Positions 17,127 through 25,911 of a stretch of 64,000 nt of DNA are shown here, piece by piece (position 1 is the first letter of the stretch; every line of letters starts with the position of its first letter). Source of the DNA: an uncultured Flavobacteriales bacterium. Its GTDB lineage: Bacteria > Bacteroidota > Bacteroidia > Flavobacteriales_D > Crocinitomicaceae. The DNA lies in contig CAJAVU010000062.1 of NCBI GenBank assembly GCA_903945495.1, forward strand, positions 1 through 64,000, read 5' to 3'. Both the position numbers and the translations under genes were made by a program. The notes under the pieces are model-generated. The model did not search any database. It was not told the origin of the DNA and saw only the letters and a program-made list of their open reading frames with translations.

Positions 17127-19373
17127 ATGATGAAATCTATTTTATTTGCGATTGCTGCCATTACCTTGGGCTTTTCGTCTTCAGCACAAATGACTATTTC
17201 AACAGGAGCGCTAACACCTGCGCAATATGTTAATAATCTTGTTGGACCTGGAATTACTGTTTCAAACGTTACGTATACGGGTACCACGCAACAGATTGGT
17301 TCGTTTGGTGGAACTTCAAATATCGGTTTTCCTTCTGGGGGAGTCGTTTTATCTTCAGGAGCTACCACCGAATTAGTTGGAAATGCTGCATCGACAACGG
17401 CAGGTCAAACGAATGTGAGTGGTATTGATAATACTTTGAATACCACGATTGGCGACTTATTAACCATTGCGAGTGCGAATGCAACTTCATTGGGAATTGG
17501 TTCAATTACATCAACAGAGGATGGTGCAATTCTTGAGTTTGACTTTGTTCCTATTTCAAATATTGTGAGTTTTAACTTCGTCTTTTCTTCAGATGAGTAT
17601 TTAACGTATGTAAATTCTGTCTTTAACGATATTTTTGGATTTTTTGTAGCTGGTCCTGGAATAAGCGGTCCTTATTCGGCACCTGCTGGTTTTCCAAATG
17701 GTTCAACAAATTTAGCTTTGGTACCAGGGACTGCTTCACCAATTACAATTAGTACCATTCATCCTAATTTAAATGCGCAATATTATGTTGATAATAATGG
17801 TGGGAGTACACATGCGATGAATGGTTTTACAACACCAATTCCAATTACATTTAACGTGCAGTGTGGTGAAACATATCACTTTAAATTTGCAGTTGCGGAT
17901 TGTCAAGACAACTATTTAAGTACAGCAGTATTTTTACAAGACGGATCATTTACTTCTCCGCCAGTTGATATCTCTTTGGAAACGGCCAATGGTACAGATA
18001 CTATTCCTGAGGCATGTGTTGATGCAAACGTGTTATTTATTCGTAGTGCTTGTCAATCTAATTTACCTCTAACCGTTAATTATACTGTTTCTGGAACTGC
18101 TATTGATGATGTAGATTTTGTGATTGCGGATAGCCCTATTACATTGGCTGCTGGACAAGATACTGCTGCAATTAATATTATTCCAATTGTTGACGCATTA
18201 GCTGAAGGAACTGAATCAATCACTATTACAGTTACTTACACAGATGCTGGAGGAAATGTTCAAACAATTTCGGGAAACCTATATTTATCAGATATTACGC
18301 CATTAACAATCAATGAAACAGATTTAACTATTCAGTGTTTTGATGATAATATTTTATTGAATGCAGTTGGTCAGGGAGGATCTGGAGTTTATACCTATGA
18401 TTGGGCTTTGAGTGCATCTGATTCAACGCAAGATGTCGTTTCCATTAACCAAAATGGCACCTTTAATTATCCAATTACAATAACTGATATATGTCTAGGT
18501 TCTTTTACTGATACGGTAACTGTGATTATGAATCAAACCCTTGCTATTGATACTTTGATTGCTGGTCCAGCAACGTGCGAACCAACGGGATATGTTTCAG
18601 GAATGGTGATGGGGCAAACTGGAGTTCCATCTTATCAATGGACTGGTCCAGGCCCGAATAATCCGAACTTTATTGATGCATCTGTTTGGCAGAATTTATC
18701 ATCAGGTTGGTACTATTTCAATGTGTTTGATAATGTTTGTGAAGTACATGACAGTGTTTTCGTTGATATTTTGAATCCACCGATAGCACAGTTTTCTGCT
18801 ACGCCAAGTGCTGGTTGTTCTCCTTTAGTTGTCAATTTCACGAATTCAAGTCAGAATGCAAACAATTATAATTGGAACTTTGGTAACGGTAACTCTTTTA
18901 ATGTTCCGACCACAGCAGCTCAAAGTGAAACATTTACTGAGTCAGTTATTGTTCGTTTAATTGCTAGCCAAGGAAACTGTGCTGATACTGCTTATCAGAC
19001 GATTACAGTGAATATTTGTGGTTGTACAGATCCAACAGCAACGAATTACAATCCAGCAGCAGCTATTAATGATGGATCATGCCAATATCCAATTCCATTG
19101 GTTGAAGCACCAAATGTATTTACGCCAAATGCTGATGGTATGAACGATTTCTTCCTTTTATCTACCCAAAATGCTACATCAATTGAATTAACAATTTTGA
19201 ATCGTTGGGGCAATGTTATGTACAACAAAGAGGGATTAAATCCTGCATGGGACGGTAAAACACCAATTGGAATTCCAGCAGAAGAAGGAGTGTACTTTTA
19301 CAAATATTTGGTGAAAGGATACAATGATCAAGAAGTTGAAGGTCATGGTTTCTTAGAATTAGTTAGAGATTAA
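17127..19373 (+). CDS. Secreted choice-of-anchor L protein, T9SS type B
   Basis: 748 residues from ATG 17127; upstream in-frame codons have no signal peptide and lie across the promoter. A signal peptide (about 2-21, ending SSSAQ) is followed by a region matching the choice-of-anchor L domain (GGVVLSSG, FNFVFSSDEYLTYVNS, DIFGFFVAGPG). A Calx-beta-like segment (about 280-400) comes next, then a PKD-like domain (FSATPSAGCSPLVVNFTNSS), and a GCTDPTATNYNP repeat seen in such proteins. The gliding-motility-type C-terminal domain ends the protein: PNVFTPNADGMNDFF, ILNRWGNVMY, EGVYFYKYLVKG. This is the type B T9SS signal. A surface adhesin-like role is inferred. A terminator follows. Confidence 0.88.
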   Translation: MMKSILFAIAAITLGFSSSAQMTISTGALTPAQYVNNLVGPGITVSNVTYTGTTQQIGSFGGTSNIGFPSGGVVLSSGATTELVGNAASTTAGQTNVSGIDNTLNTTIGDLLTIASANATSLGIGSITSTEDGAILEFDFVPISNIVSFNFVFSSDEYLTYVNSVFNDIFGFFVAGPGISGPYSAPAGFPNGSTNLALVPGTASPITISTIHPNLNAQYYVDNNGGSTHAMNGFTTPIPITFNVQCGETYHFKFAVADCQDNYLSTAVFLQDGSFTSPPVDISLETANGTDTIPEACVDANVLFIRSACQSNLPLTVNYTVSGTAIDDVDFVIADSPITLAAGQDTAAINIIPIVDALAEGTESITITVTYTDAGGNVQTISGNLYLSDITPLTINETDLTIQCFDDNILLNAVGQGGSGVYTYDWALSASDSTQDVVSINQNGTFNYPITITDICLGSFTDTVTVIMNQTLAIDTLIAGPATCEPTGYVSGMVMGQTGVPSYQWTGPGPNNPNFIDASVWQNLSSGWYYFNVFDNVCEVHDSVFVDILNPPIAQFSATPSAGCSPLVVNFTNSSQNANNYNWNFGNGNSFNVPTTAAQSETFTESVIVRLIASQGNCADTAYQTITVNICGCTDPTATNYNPAAAINDGSCQYPIPLVEAPNVFTPNADGMNDFFLLSTQNATSIELTILNRWGNVMYNKEGLNPAWDGKTPIGIPAEEGVYFYKYLVKGYNDQEVEGHGFLELVRD

Positions 19374-19390
19374 AAGAATTATACCCTCAT

Positions 19391-19422
19391 AAAAAAGGCG
19401 ACTATCACTAGTCGCCTTTTTT
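19391..19422. terminator. Bidirectional terminator
   Basis: Perfect 12-bp stem AAAAAAGGCGAC / GTCGCCTTTTTT with an 8-base loop, lying between the convergent T9SS type B gene and hflX and suited to both strands. Confidence 0.9.
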
Positions 19423-19441
19423 GTTTAATTTTTCCCAAAAC

Positions 19442-20641
19442 CTAATACAAGAAATTATTATAAGGATAACGAACTTTGAAGATTCGTTTCACCTCTTCAT
19501 AAATCATCGTTTTTAATTCTTCAATGTTTTCTTTGTCGGTTGCAGAAATGAACACACAGTTCGTATTGTTCAGTTTTGACATCCATGAATTTTGCAATTC
19601 TTCTAAAGTAAATTGATCCTCTGTTGGAGGATTAGGGTCGTTTTCTTCACGTTTAGTTGGTACGTAAGCATCAATTTTATTGAAAACGAGAATTGTTGGT
19701 TTCTCTGTTTTATCCAATTCATTCAAGGTTTCATTCACAATGTTGTATTGATCTTCAAATGTCTCGTGTGAAATATCTACCACATGCACCAATAAGTCAG
19801 CTTCTCTTACCTCGTCTAAAGTCGACTTAAACGATTCTACGAGCTGATGAGGTAACTTGCGGATGAATCCAACTGTATCTGTTAATAAGAATGGTAAATT
19901 CTCAATTACAACTTTTCGAACCGTCGTGTCCAAGGTCGCAAACAATTTGTTTTCAGCAAATACTTCTGACTTCGACAAAAGATTCATCAAAGTACTTTTC
20001 CCAACGTTTGTGTATCCAACCAATGCAACGCGCACCAATTGACCACGATTTCCACGTTGAACAGCCATTTGCTTGTCGATTTCTTTCAACTTTTCCTTCA
20101 TCAATGAAATACGTTGTTGAATCACACGACGATCCGATTCAATTTGAGATTCTCCTGGTCCTCTCAATCCGATACCTCCTTTTTGACGTTCCAAGTGTGT
20201 CCACATGCGTGTCAAACGAGGCAACATGTATTGTAATTGTGCTAGCTCAACTTGCGTTTTTGCGTGTGAAGTTCTTGCTCTACTTGCAAAAATGTCCAAG
20301 ATTAAGATGTTGCGATCTAGAATTTTACATTCCAATTCACGTTCAATATTGCGCAATTGAGAGGGTGATAGCTCATCATCAAAAATAACAAGCTCAATTC
20401 CTTCTGCTTTAATGTAATCTTTAATTTCTTGTAGTTTCCCAGTTCCAACAAAGGTTCTAGGATTCGCCATTGGCAACTTTTGAAGGAATTTCTTCTTTGT
20501 GATTGCTCCAGCTGTTTCAGCAAGAAATTCTAATTCTTCTAAATATTCTATTGCCGTTTCTTCTTTAATTTCTGAAGTAATTACACCAACTAAAACGCAT
20601 AATTCTTCAACAGCATCAACGGTAACGTGTCCTTCTTGCAT
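19442..20641 (-). CDS. hflX: GTPase HflX
   Basis: 399 residues. HflX is a ribosome-associated GTPase that splits stalled or stressed 70S ribosomes. The N-terminal HflX domain (about 20-190) includes VGTGKLQEIKDYI and the signature GGIGLRGPGESQIE. The G domain carries P loop GYTNVGKST, DTVGFI (G3) and NKID (G4). Family length is typical. It starts 2 bases after the cytochrome c gene and so is probably the third gene of an operon with the two upstream redox/membrane proteins. Confidence 0.95.
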   Translation of the reverse strand: MQEGHVTVDAVEELCVLVGVITSEIKEETAIEYLEELEFLAETAGAITKKKFLQKLPMANPRTFVGTGKLQEIKDYIKAEGIELVIFDDELSPSQLRNIERELECKILDRNILILDIFASRARTSHAKTQVELAQLQYMLPRLTRMWTHLERQKGGIGLRGPGESQIESDRRVIQQRISLMKEKLKEIDKQMAVQRGNRGQLVRVALVGYTNVGKSTLMNLLSKSEVFAENKLFATLDTTVRKVVIENLPFLLTDTVGFIRKLPHQLVESFKSTLDEVREADLLVHVVDISHETFEDQYNIVNETLNELDKTEKPTILVFNKIDAYVPTKREENDPNPPTEDQFTLEELQNSWMSKLNNTNCVFISATDKENIEELKTMIYEEVKRIFKVRYPYNNFLY

Positions 20642-20643
20642 AG

Positions 20644-21000
20644 TTATTTTCTCATTCCTTTTATGTATTCAGCAACAGCTGATACATTTTCTTTTGTTTC
20701 TAACGCACTTTTCATCGGAGGCATTCCGTTTTTCCCTTCATTAATGCGCTGCAAAACTTCGTTGTCCGAGAGCGTTGATTCGGTTAAATCTTTTGCACCA
20801 GATGCTCCCAATTTCCCATCCTCACCATGACAAACTGCACAGTTTTCAATGTATAATTCTTCCCCACTTAGTGAATGACCCGCGTCAGTTTTTGAAGAAG
20901 CCCCCGGTTTAGAATTACATGCTGTTACGAAAATGCTAAAACTTGCTCCAACGATTGTTAGAACCAAGAATCTACTGAAAGAGCTTCTCTGAAAGGCCAT
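20644..21000 (-). CDS. Lipoprotein cytochrome c, one haem
   Basis: 118 residues from ATG 21000. This start gives a clean lipoprotein signal ending in FVTAC (lipid Cys28), although it overlaps the upstream gene by 43 bases. Residues 40-118 form a small class I cytochrome c: haem motif CAVCH (54-58) and an axial Met candidate in GMPPM (Met93 or Met96). It would be anchored in the envelope and pass electrons to or from a membrane partner. The upstream overlapping gene encodes a small His-bearing membrane protein, a plausible partner; hflX follows 2 bases downstream. Confidence 0.85.
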   Translation of the reverse strand: MAFQRSSFSRFLVLTIVGASFSIFVTACNSKPGASSKTDAGHSLSGEELYIENCAVCHGEDGKLGASGAKDLTESTLSDNEVLQRINEGKNGMPPMKSALETKENVSAVAEYIKGMRK

Positions 21001-21401
21001 GGAATGAAGGCGATAATTAATAATAATCCAATCAAATACCATGTCACAATCTTTTTGTGCTTATCGGCATTTTCAATTGATTTCTCTGCTTTTTTACGAC
21101 CAATTGTTATAACAACAATCGCCAATAACATCCCTATAAAGTGCTCCATTCCGAAGAAACGTAAACTCGGATCACCCATCCAACCAGCGTTGAAACTAAC
21201 TTTAGGCGAAATAAAATATAAGCCCAAACCAATTAATAATTGGGTATGCAAGGAAACCATCGCAAAAAGATTCAGCATTTTATCTTTTTTTACATACGTT
21301 CCTTTTGACCTAGAAACCACGGCATTTACAATCGCTGCTACTAACAAAATTAGCGCAATCCATCTCAACCCTGAATGGGTGTGTAATAATCCATTATACA
21401 T
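20958..21401 (-). CDS. Four-helix membrane protein, possible haem b carrier
   Basis: 147 residues from ATG 21401; a TTG three codons upstream is a less likely start. Four hydrophobic helices lie at about 13-30, 44-64, 84-101 and 118-135. Histidines occur at or near the ends of the first three (His7, His9, His52, His87), as in small cytochrome b-like proteins, but I cannot name the family. The C-terminal coding end overlaps the lipoprotein cytochrome c gene by 43 bases, suggesting tight co-expression. An electron-transfer role is inferred from this context only. Confidence 0.6.
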   Translation of the reverse strand: MYNGLLHTHSGLRWIALILLVAAIVNAVVSRSKGTYVKKDKMLNLFAMVSLHTQLLIGLGLYFISPKVSFNAGWMGDPSLRFFGMEHFIGMLLAIVVITIGRKKAEKSIENADKHKKIVTWYLIGLLLIIAFIPWPFREALSVDSWF

Positions 21402-21418
21402 AACTCTCAAATTTTTAT

Positions 21419-21426
21419 CAAAAATA
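21419..21426 (-). promoter_or_regulatory. -7 element of membrane protein-cytochrome c-hflX operon
   Basis: Minus strand TATTTTTG, a perfect TAnnTTTG match, 17 bases before ATG 21401. No clear -33 TTG at normal spacing. Confidence 0.5.
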
Positions 21427-21503
21427 ACTAAAAAAGAAACAAAAGCGGGTTTTCATTAATCCATCCGTTTTAATTAATTTCACGTTTTTATTACACTTTC
21501 AGG

Positions 21504-24500
21504 ATGAAGATACTTTTAATTGCGTTTTGCTTCTTTTTCAGTTTTGCTTATGGACAACTAAATCCTCAAAATGGAACAGTCGATTCTAAGGCGGCTTATT
21601 ATGCGTTAAAGAATGCAACGATTGTTGTTTCACCGACAAAAACGATTCAGAATGGTACCTTGTTAATTAAGAATGATGAAATTGTTGATGCTGGAATGAT
21701 GGTGATTATTCCTGAAGGAGCAATCGAAATTGATTGCAACGGAAAAACAATTTTACCAGGCTTTATTGAATTGAATAGCTCTGTTGGTTTACCAAATCCA
21801 GTTCACCCTAGTTTTTCATTTCGACCTCAACTTGAGAGTTCAAAAGCAGGAGCTTATTACTGGAATGATGCGGTTCATCCTGAAGTTCAGGCAGATGCAT
21901 TGTATTCAATTGATGTTAAGGCAAACAGTGATTTGAAAAAATATGGCTTTTGTTCTGCAATAACTCATATAAATGACGGTATTTTTCAAGGAACTGGCTC
22001 GCTTGTTGGTCTTGGAAATGAATCAGTACATCAACAAATCATTTCGGCTAAAACGGCACAATTTGTATCGTTCAATAAAGGTGTTTCACATCAAACGTAT
22101 CCATCTTCACAAATGGGTTCAATTGCCTTGATTCGTCAGGTATATTTTGATGCACGTTGGTATGAAACTTCTGATAAATCAACAATTAATCTATCTCTGG
22201 AAGCTTTGATTCAATCTAAAACCTTGCCTACCCTTTTTTATTCAGAAGATAAATGGGAAGTTTTACGTTCAGCGAAAATCGCTAAAGAATTTGGATTGAG
22301 TTATGCTTATTTTGGTTCTGGAAATGAATATATGGCCTTGGATGAATTGAAGAAATTGGGTTCAACGATTATTTTGCCATTGAATTTTCCTGCTGCCTAT
22401 GATGTGAAAGATCCGTATGTGAATCGACAAATTCCACTAAGTGATTTGAAACATTGGGAATTGGCGCCTTCAAATCCTTATTTTTTACAGGAAAATAATA
22501 TTCCTTTTTGTTTCACTTCGACTGGGTTAAAAAGCAATGATGATTTCTGGAAAAACATTCGTAAAGCGATGGAACGCGGTTTAACAATAGACAAAGCTTT
22601 GGAAGCGCTAACGACAAATCCTGCTAAAATCTTGAAAGTTGAGAATACATTGGGGACGCTTGAAAATGGGAAAAAGGCCAGCTTCACAATTTATTCAGAA
22701 AACCCTTTTGAGAAAGAGGCTGTTTTGCTTGAATCATGGATCCTTGGAAATCAGGAAGTGCATCAATCGATTTCCTCTCATGATATTTCAGGACGATACA
22801 ATATCTTGATTGATGGTAAACAATATCCGATTGAAATTTCTCCAGAAGGTCTTGGTTGGACAGGAAAGATTCAGGTGATTAAATCTGCCAATGATCCTAA
22901 AAATCCGGCAAAGAAAGATTCCTTAAGTCCGAAAATGTTTGTGCAGTTGGTTGGAGATGATATTACTCTTCAATTCAATATTAACGATGATAACTTCAAT
23001 GGAAGTGTGAATTTGCACGGAAAAGTCAGAACGAAATTCGGCGTTTTTGAAGGAGATGGAACAATTCCGTCAGGGAAATGGATTCAATGGTCTGCGATTC
23101 GAAACGATAAGCTTGACACCAAGAAAGAAACAGTTGAAGAAAAAATTGACACGACATATTCGAATCGAATTTGGTATCCAAACATGGCCTATGGTTTTGA
23201 AAAAGAACCCACATCGGAAACAATTGTTTTCCGAAATGCAACAGTTTGGACGAACGAATCACAAGGAATTTTGCACGATGCAACGGTGATTGTAAGCAAT
23301 GGTAAAATCAGTTTTGTTGGTACTGGAAATTTCATGATTCCAGCCGGAGCGAAAGTTATTGATGCAAAAGGAAAGCACATTACTTCTGGAATCATCGATG
23401 AACATTCGCATATTGCTATTTCGAAAGGTGTGAATGAAGGCGGACAAGCAATATCAGCTGAAGTAAGTATAGCAGATGTAGTAAATCCAGATGACATTAA
23501 CGTGTATAGACAATTGTCAGGAGGAGTAACTGCTGCTCAATTATTGCATGGTTCAGCGAATCCGATTGGAGGACAATCTGCATTGATCAAACTAAAATGG
23601 GGACACACTCCAGAAGAATTTTTAATTGCCAATGCACCTAAGTTCATTAAATGTGCCTTAGGTGAAAATGTAAAACAAGCGAATTGGGGTGATTTTAACA
23701 CGGTTCGTTTTCCACAAACTAGAATGGGAGTTGAACAAGTGTTTTACGATGGTTTCTTACGCGCGAAAGCCTACGAAGCAGAAATGAACCTTTTCAATTC
23801 TGGAAAAAGTACTTTAACTACTGCTCCAAGAAAAGATCTTGAATTGGAAGTGCTTTTAGAAATTTTAAAAGGTCAACGCTTCATTACATGTCACTCGTAT
23901 GTTCAGTCAGAAATCAATATGTTAATGCATGTTGCAGATTCAATGGGTTTCAAAATCAATACATTTACGCATATTTTGGAAGGGTATAAAGTTGCCGATA
24001 AAATGAAAGAACATGGTGTTGGAGCTTCAACATTCTCTGATTGGTGGGCTTACAAATTTGAGGTAAATGATGCAATTCCTTACAATGCTAAAATGATGGC
24101 GGATCAAGGCTTAACGGTTGCCATTAATTCAGATGACGCAGAAATGGGACGACGTTTGAATCAAGAGGCTGCAAAAGCTGTTAAATACGGTGGAATGTCG
24201 GAAGAAGAGGCATGGAAAATGGTGACCTTAAATCCAGCTAAATTATTGCACTTGGATGATCGAATGGGAAGTTTGAAAGCAGGTAAAGACGCAGACATCG
24301 TTTTGTGGACGAATAATCCACTGAGCATTGATGCAAAAGTCGAAATGACCCTTGTAGATGGTGAAGTTTTATTTGATAGTGTTCGCGATTATCAAATGCG
24401 TTTGGATAATCAACGAGAAAAAGCACGACTTATAAATAAAATGTTGGCTTCAAATGAAAAAGGAGAACCAACGAAACCGTTCTTTAAACGTAAACGTCGC

Positions 24501-24557
24501 CACTTCCATTGTGATACGATTGGGGAAGAAGGATCTGAAGGAGAAAATAGCCATTAA
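21504..24557 (+). CDS. Secreted double amidohydrolase-like protein
   Basis: 1017 residues with a signal peptide (1-18, ending FAYGQ). Two amidohydrolase-superfamily modules are visible. The first (about 30-425) keeps the fold signatures ILPGFIEL and LGTLENGKKASF but has asparagine/serine where the metal-binding HxH should be, so it is probably not a metal enzyme. The second (about 580-1000) has His634 and His636 in DEHSHI, later His residues in FITCHSY and FTHILEGY, and an Asp pair in INSDDAE, consistent with an active metal-dependent hydrolase. The C-terminus is basic and His-rich (KRKRRHFH). It precedes a second amidohydrolase-like gene by 12 bases, forming an operon. Substrate unknown. Confidence 0.82.
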   Translation: MKILLIAFCFFFSFAYGQLNPQNGTVDSKAAYYALKNATIVVSPTKTIQNGTLLIKNDEIVDAGMMVIIPEGAIEIDCNGKTILPGFIELNSSVGLPNPVHPSFSFRPQLESSKAGAYYWNDAVHPEVQADALYSIDVKANSDLKKYGFCSAITHINDGIFQGTGSLVGLGNESVHQQIISAKTAQFVSFNKGVSHQTYPSSQMGSIALIRQVYFDARWYETSDKSTINLSLEALIQSKTLPTLFYSEDKWEVLRSAKIAKEFGLSYAYFGSGNEYMALDELKKLGSTIILPLNFPAAYDVKDPYVNRQIPLSDLKHWELAPSNPYFLQENNIPFCFTSTGLKSNDDFWKNIRKAMERGLTIDKALEALTTNPAKILKVENTLGTLENGKKASFTIYSENPFEKEAVLLESWILGNQEVHQSISSHDISGRYNILIDGKQYPIEISPEGLGWTGKIQVIKSANDPKNPAKKDSLSPKMFVQLVGDDITLQFNINDDNFNGSVNLHGKVRTKFGVFEGDGTIPSGKWIQWSAIRNDKLDTKKETVEEKIDTTYSNRIWYPNMAYGFEKEPTSETIVFRNATVWTNESQGILHDATVIVSNGKISFVGTGNFMIPAGAKVIDAKGKHITSGIIDEHSHIAISKGVNEGGQAISAEVSIADVVNPDDINVYRQLSGGVTAAQLLHGSANPIGGQSALIKLKWGHTPEEFLIANAPKFIKCALGENVKQANWGDFNTVRFPQTRMGVEQVFYDGFLRAKAYEAEMNLFNSGKSTLTTAPRKDLELEVLLEILKGQRFITCHSYVQSEINMLMHVADSMGFKINTFTHILEGYKVADKMKEHGVGASTFSDWWAYKFEVNDAIPYNAKMMADQGLTVAINSDDAEMGRRLNQEAAKAVKYGGMSEEEAWKMVTLNPAKLLHLDDRMGSLKAGKDADIVLWTNNPLSIDAKVEMTLVDGEVLFDSVRDYQMRLDNQREKARLINKMLASNEKGEPTKPFFKRKRRHFHCDTIGEEGSEGENSH

Positions 24558-24569
24558 TATACAACACTT

Positions 24570-25838
24570 ATGAAATTTAAATTGATAATCTTATTTGGTT
24601 TCTTCACAACCTTAGGTTTTAGTCAATCGCCAAAATCAATCTTGTTATTGAATGGTTATCTGCACATCGGTAATGGAGAGGTGATAGAAAGCGCTCTGGT
24701 AGGAATTCGTAACAACAAAATTGATGTAGTTCTTAATTCTTTGGCAACTACCTACAAAAAAGAAGAATGGGATACAATCATTGATTTGCAAGGCAAGCAC
24801 ATTTATCCTGGATTTATCGCGCCAAATTCGACATTGGGATTAACAGAAATTGATGCAGTTCGTGCAACACGCGATTTTAACGAAGTTGGGGCATTTAATC
24901 CTCATGTGCGAACTCAAGTAGCCTATAATGTTGAATCAAAAGTGATCAGCACTGTTCGCACCAACGGTGTATTATTTGTACAAGCAACACCTCGCGGAGG
25001 TGAAATTTCTGGAACATCATCTGTCATGGCAACCGATGGTTGGAATTGGGAAGACGCGACGATCTTAAAAGATGATGGAATCCATTTAAATTGGCCTTCT
25101 AGTGCGGTGAATTACAATGAAGCAGGTAAATCACTTTCAAAGAATGATGAATACGAAAATGCTAAAAAGTCACTGTACGACTTCTTCGCTTTATCAAAAG
25201 CCTATGCAAGAGGAAACAATGAAAAAATGGATTTGCGTTTAGAAGCAATGATTGACTGTTTTAAAGGTGAAAAACGTGTTTACATTCATGCTGATGAGTT
25301 ACAGCAATTGACTGATATCATAGATTTCGCAAAACAGTTTGAATTGAATTTCCCTGTGATTGTTGGAGGTTACGATAGTTACTTAATCACTCGTTTATTG
25401 AAAGATGCTAAAATTCCAGTAATGCTTGGTCGAACACACAGTTTGCCTCGTAATGAAGAAGATCCTGTTGATTTACCTTATCGTTTACCAGCATTGTTGC
25501 AAGAAGGGGGCGTATTGTTTTGTTTGCAAAATGAAGGTGATATGGAAGCGATGAACGCACGAAATCTTCCTTTTCAAGCTGGAACGGGGATGGCATATGG
25601 TTTAACTGAAGAGCAAGCCATCCAATCTATTTCGTTAAATACGTGCAAAATAATGGGGATCGATAAAGAATATGGGACAATTGAAGTTGGTAAATCTGCT
25701 ACATTATTTGTGTCTGAAGGAAATGCCTTGGATATGCGTACGAATCAATTGACCTTGGCACTTATTCGTGGAGAGTTTATGTCAGTGAGTAACTCGCAAA
25801 AAGAACTTTACGAGAAATACCAGAAGAAATATAAATAA
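24570..25838 (+). CDS. Secreted amidohydrolase-like protein, degenerate site
   Basis: 422 residues with a signal peptide (about 1-18, ending LGFSQ). The fold signatures are present (IYPGFIAPNSTLGL, YGTIEVGKSATLFVSEG), but the HxH metal motif after PGFI is replaced by PNS, and later His ligands are not evident. It resembles the first half of the preceding protein. It may be a non-catalytic partner of that protein or bind a ligand only. Co-transcribed with it (12-base gap) and followed by a terminator. Confidence 0.75.
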   Translation: MKFKLIILFGFFTTLGFSQSPKSILLLNGYLHIGNGEVIESALVGIRNNKIDVVLNSLATTYKKEEWDTIIDLQGKHIYPGFIAPNSTLGLTEIDAVRATRDFNEVGAFNPHVRTQVAYNVESKVISTVRTNGVLFVQATPRGGEISGTSSVMATDGWNWEDATILKDDGIHLNWPSSAVNYNEAGKSLSKNDEYENAKKSLYDFFALSKAYARGNNEKMDLRLEAMIDCFKGEKRVYIHADELQQLTDIIDFAKQFELNFPVIVGGYDSYLITRLLKDAKIPVMLGRTHSLPRNEEDPVDLPYRLPALLQEGGVLFCLQNEGDMEAMNARNLPFQAGTGMAYGLTEEQAIQSISLNTCKIMGIDKEYGTIEVGKSATLFVSEGNALDMRTNQLTLALIRGEFMSVSNSQKELYEKYQKKYK

Positions 25839-25860
25839 CAATGCCCTAAAGAATACAAAA

Positions 25861-25896
25861 CAAAAAAGGCTATTTCATTTGAAATAGCCTTTTTTG
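25861..25896. terminator. Bidirectional terminator
   Basis: Long perfect stem AAAAAAGGCTATTTC / GAAATAGCCTTTTTT with a 4-base loop between the convergent amidohydrolase-like and PKD/T9SS genes. Confidence 0.92.
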
Positions 25897-25911
25897 TTTT
25901 CACATAAAGTG

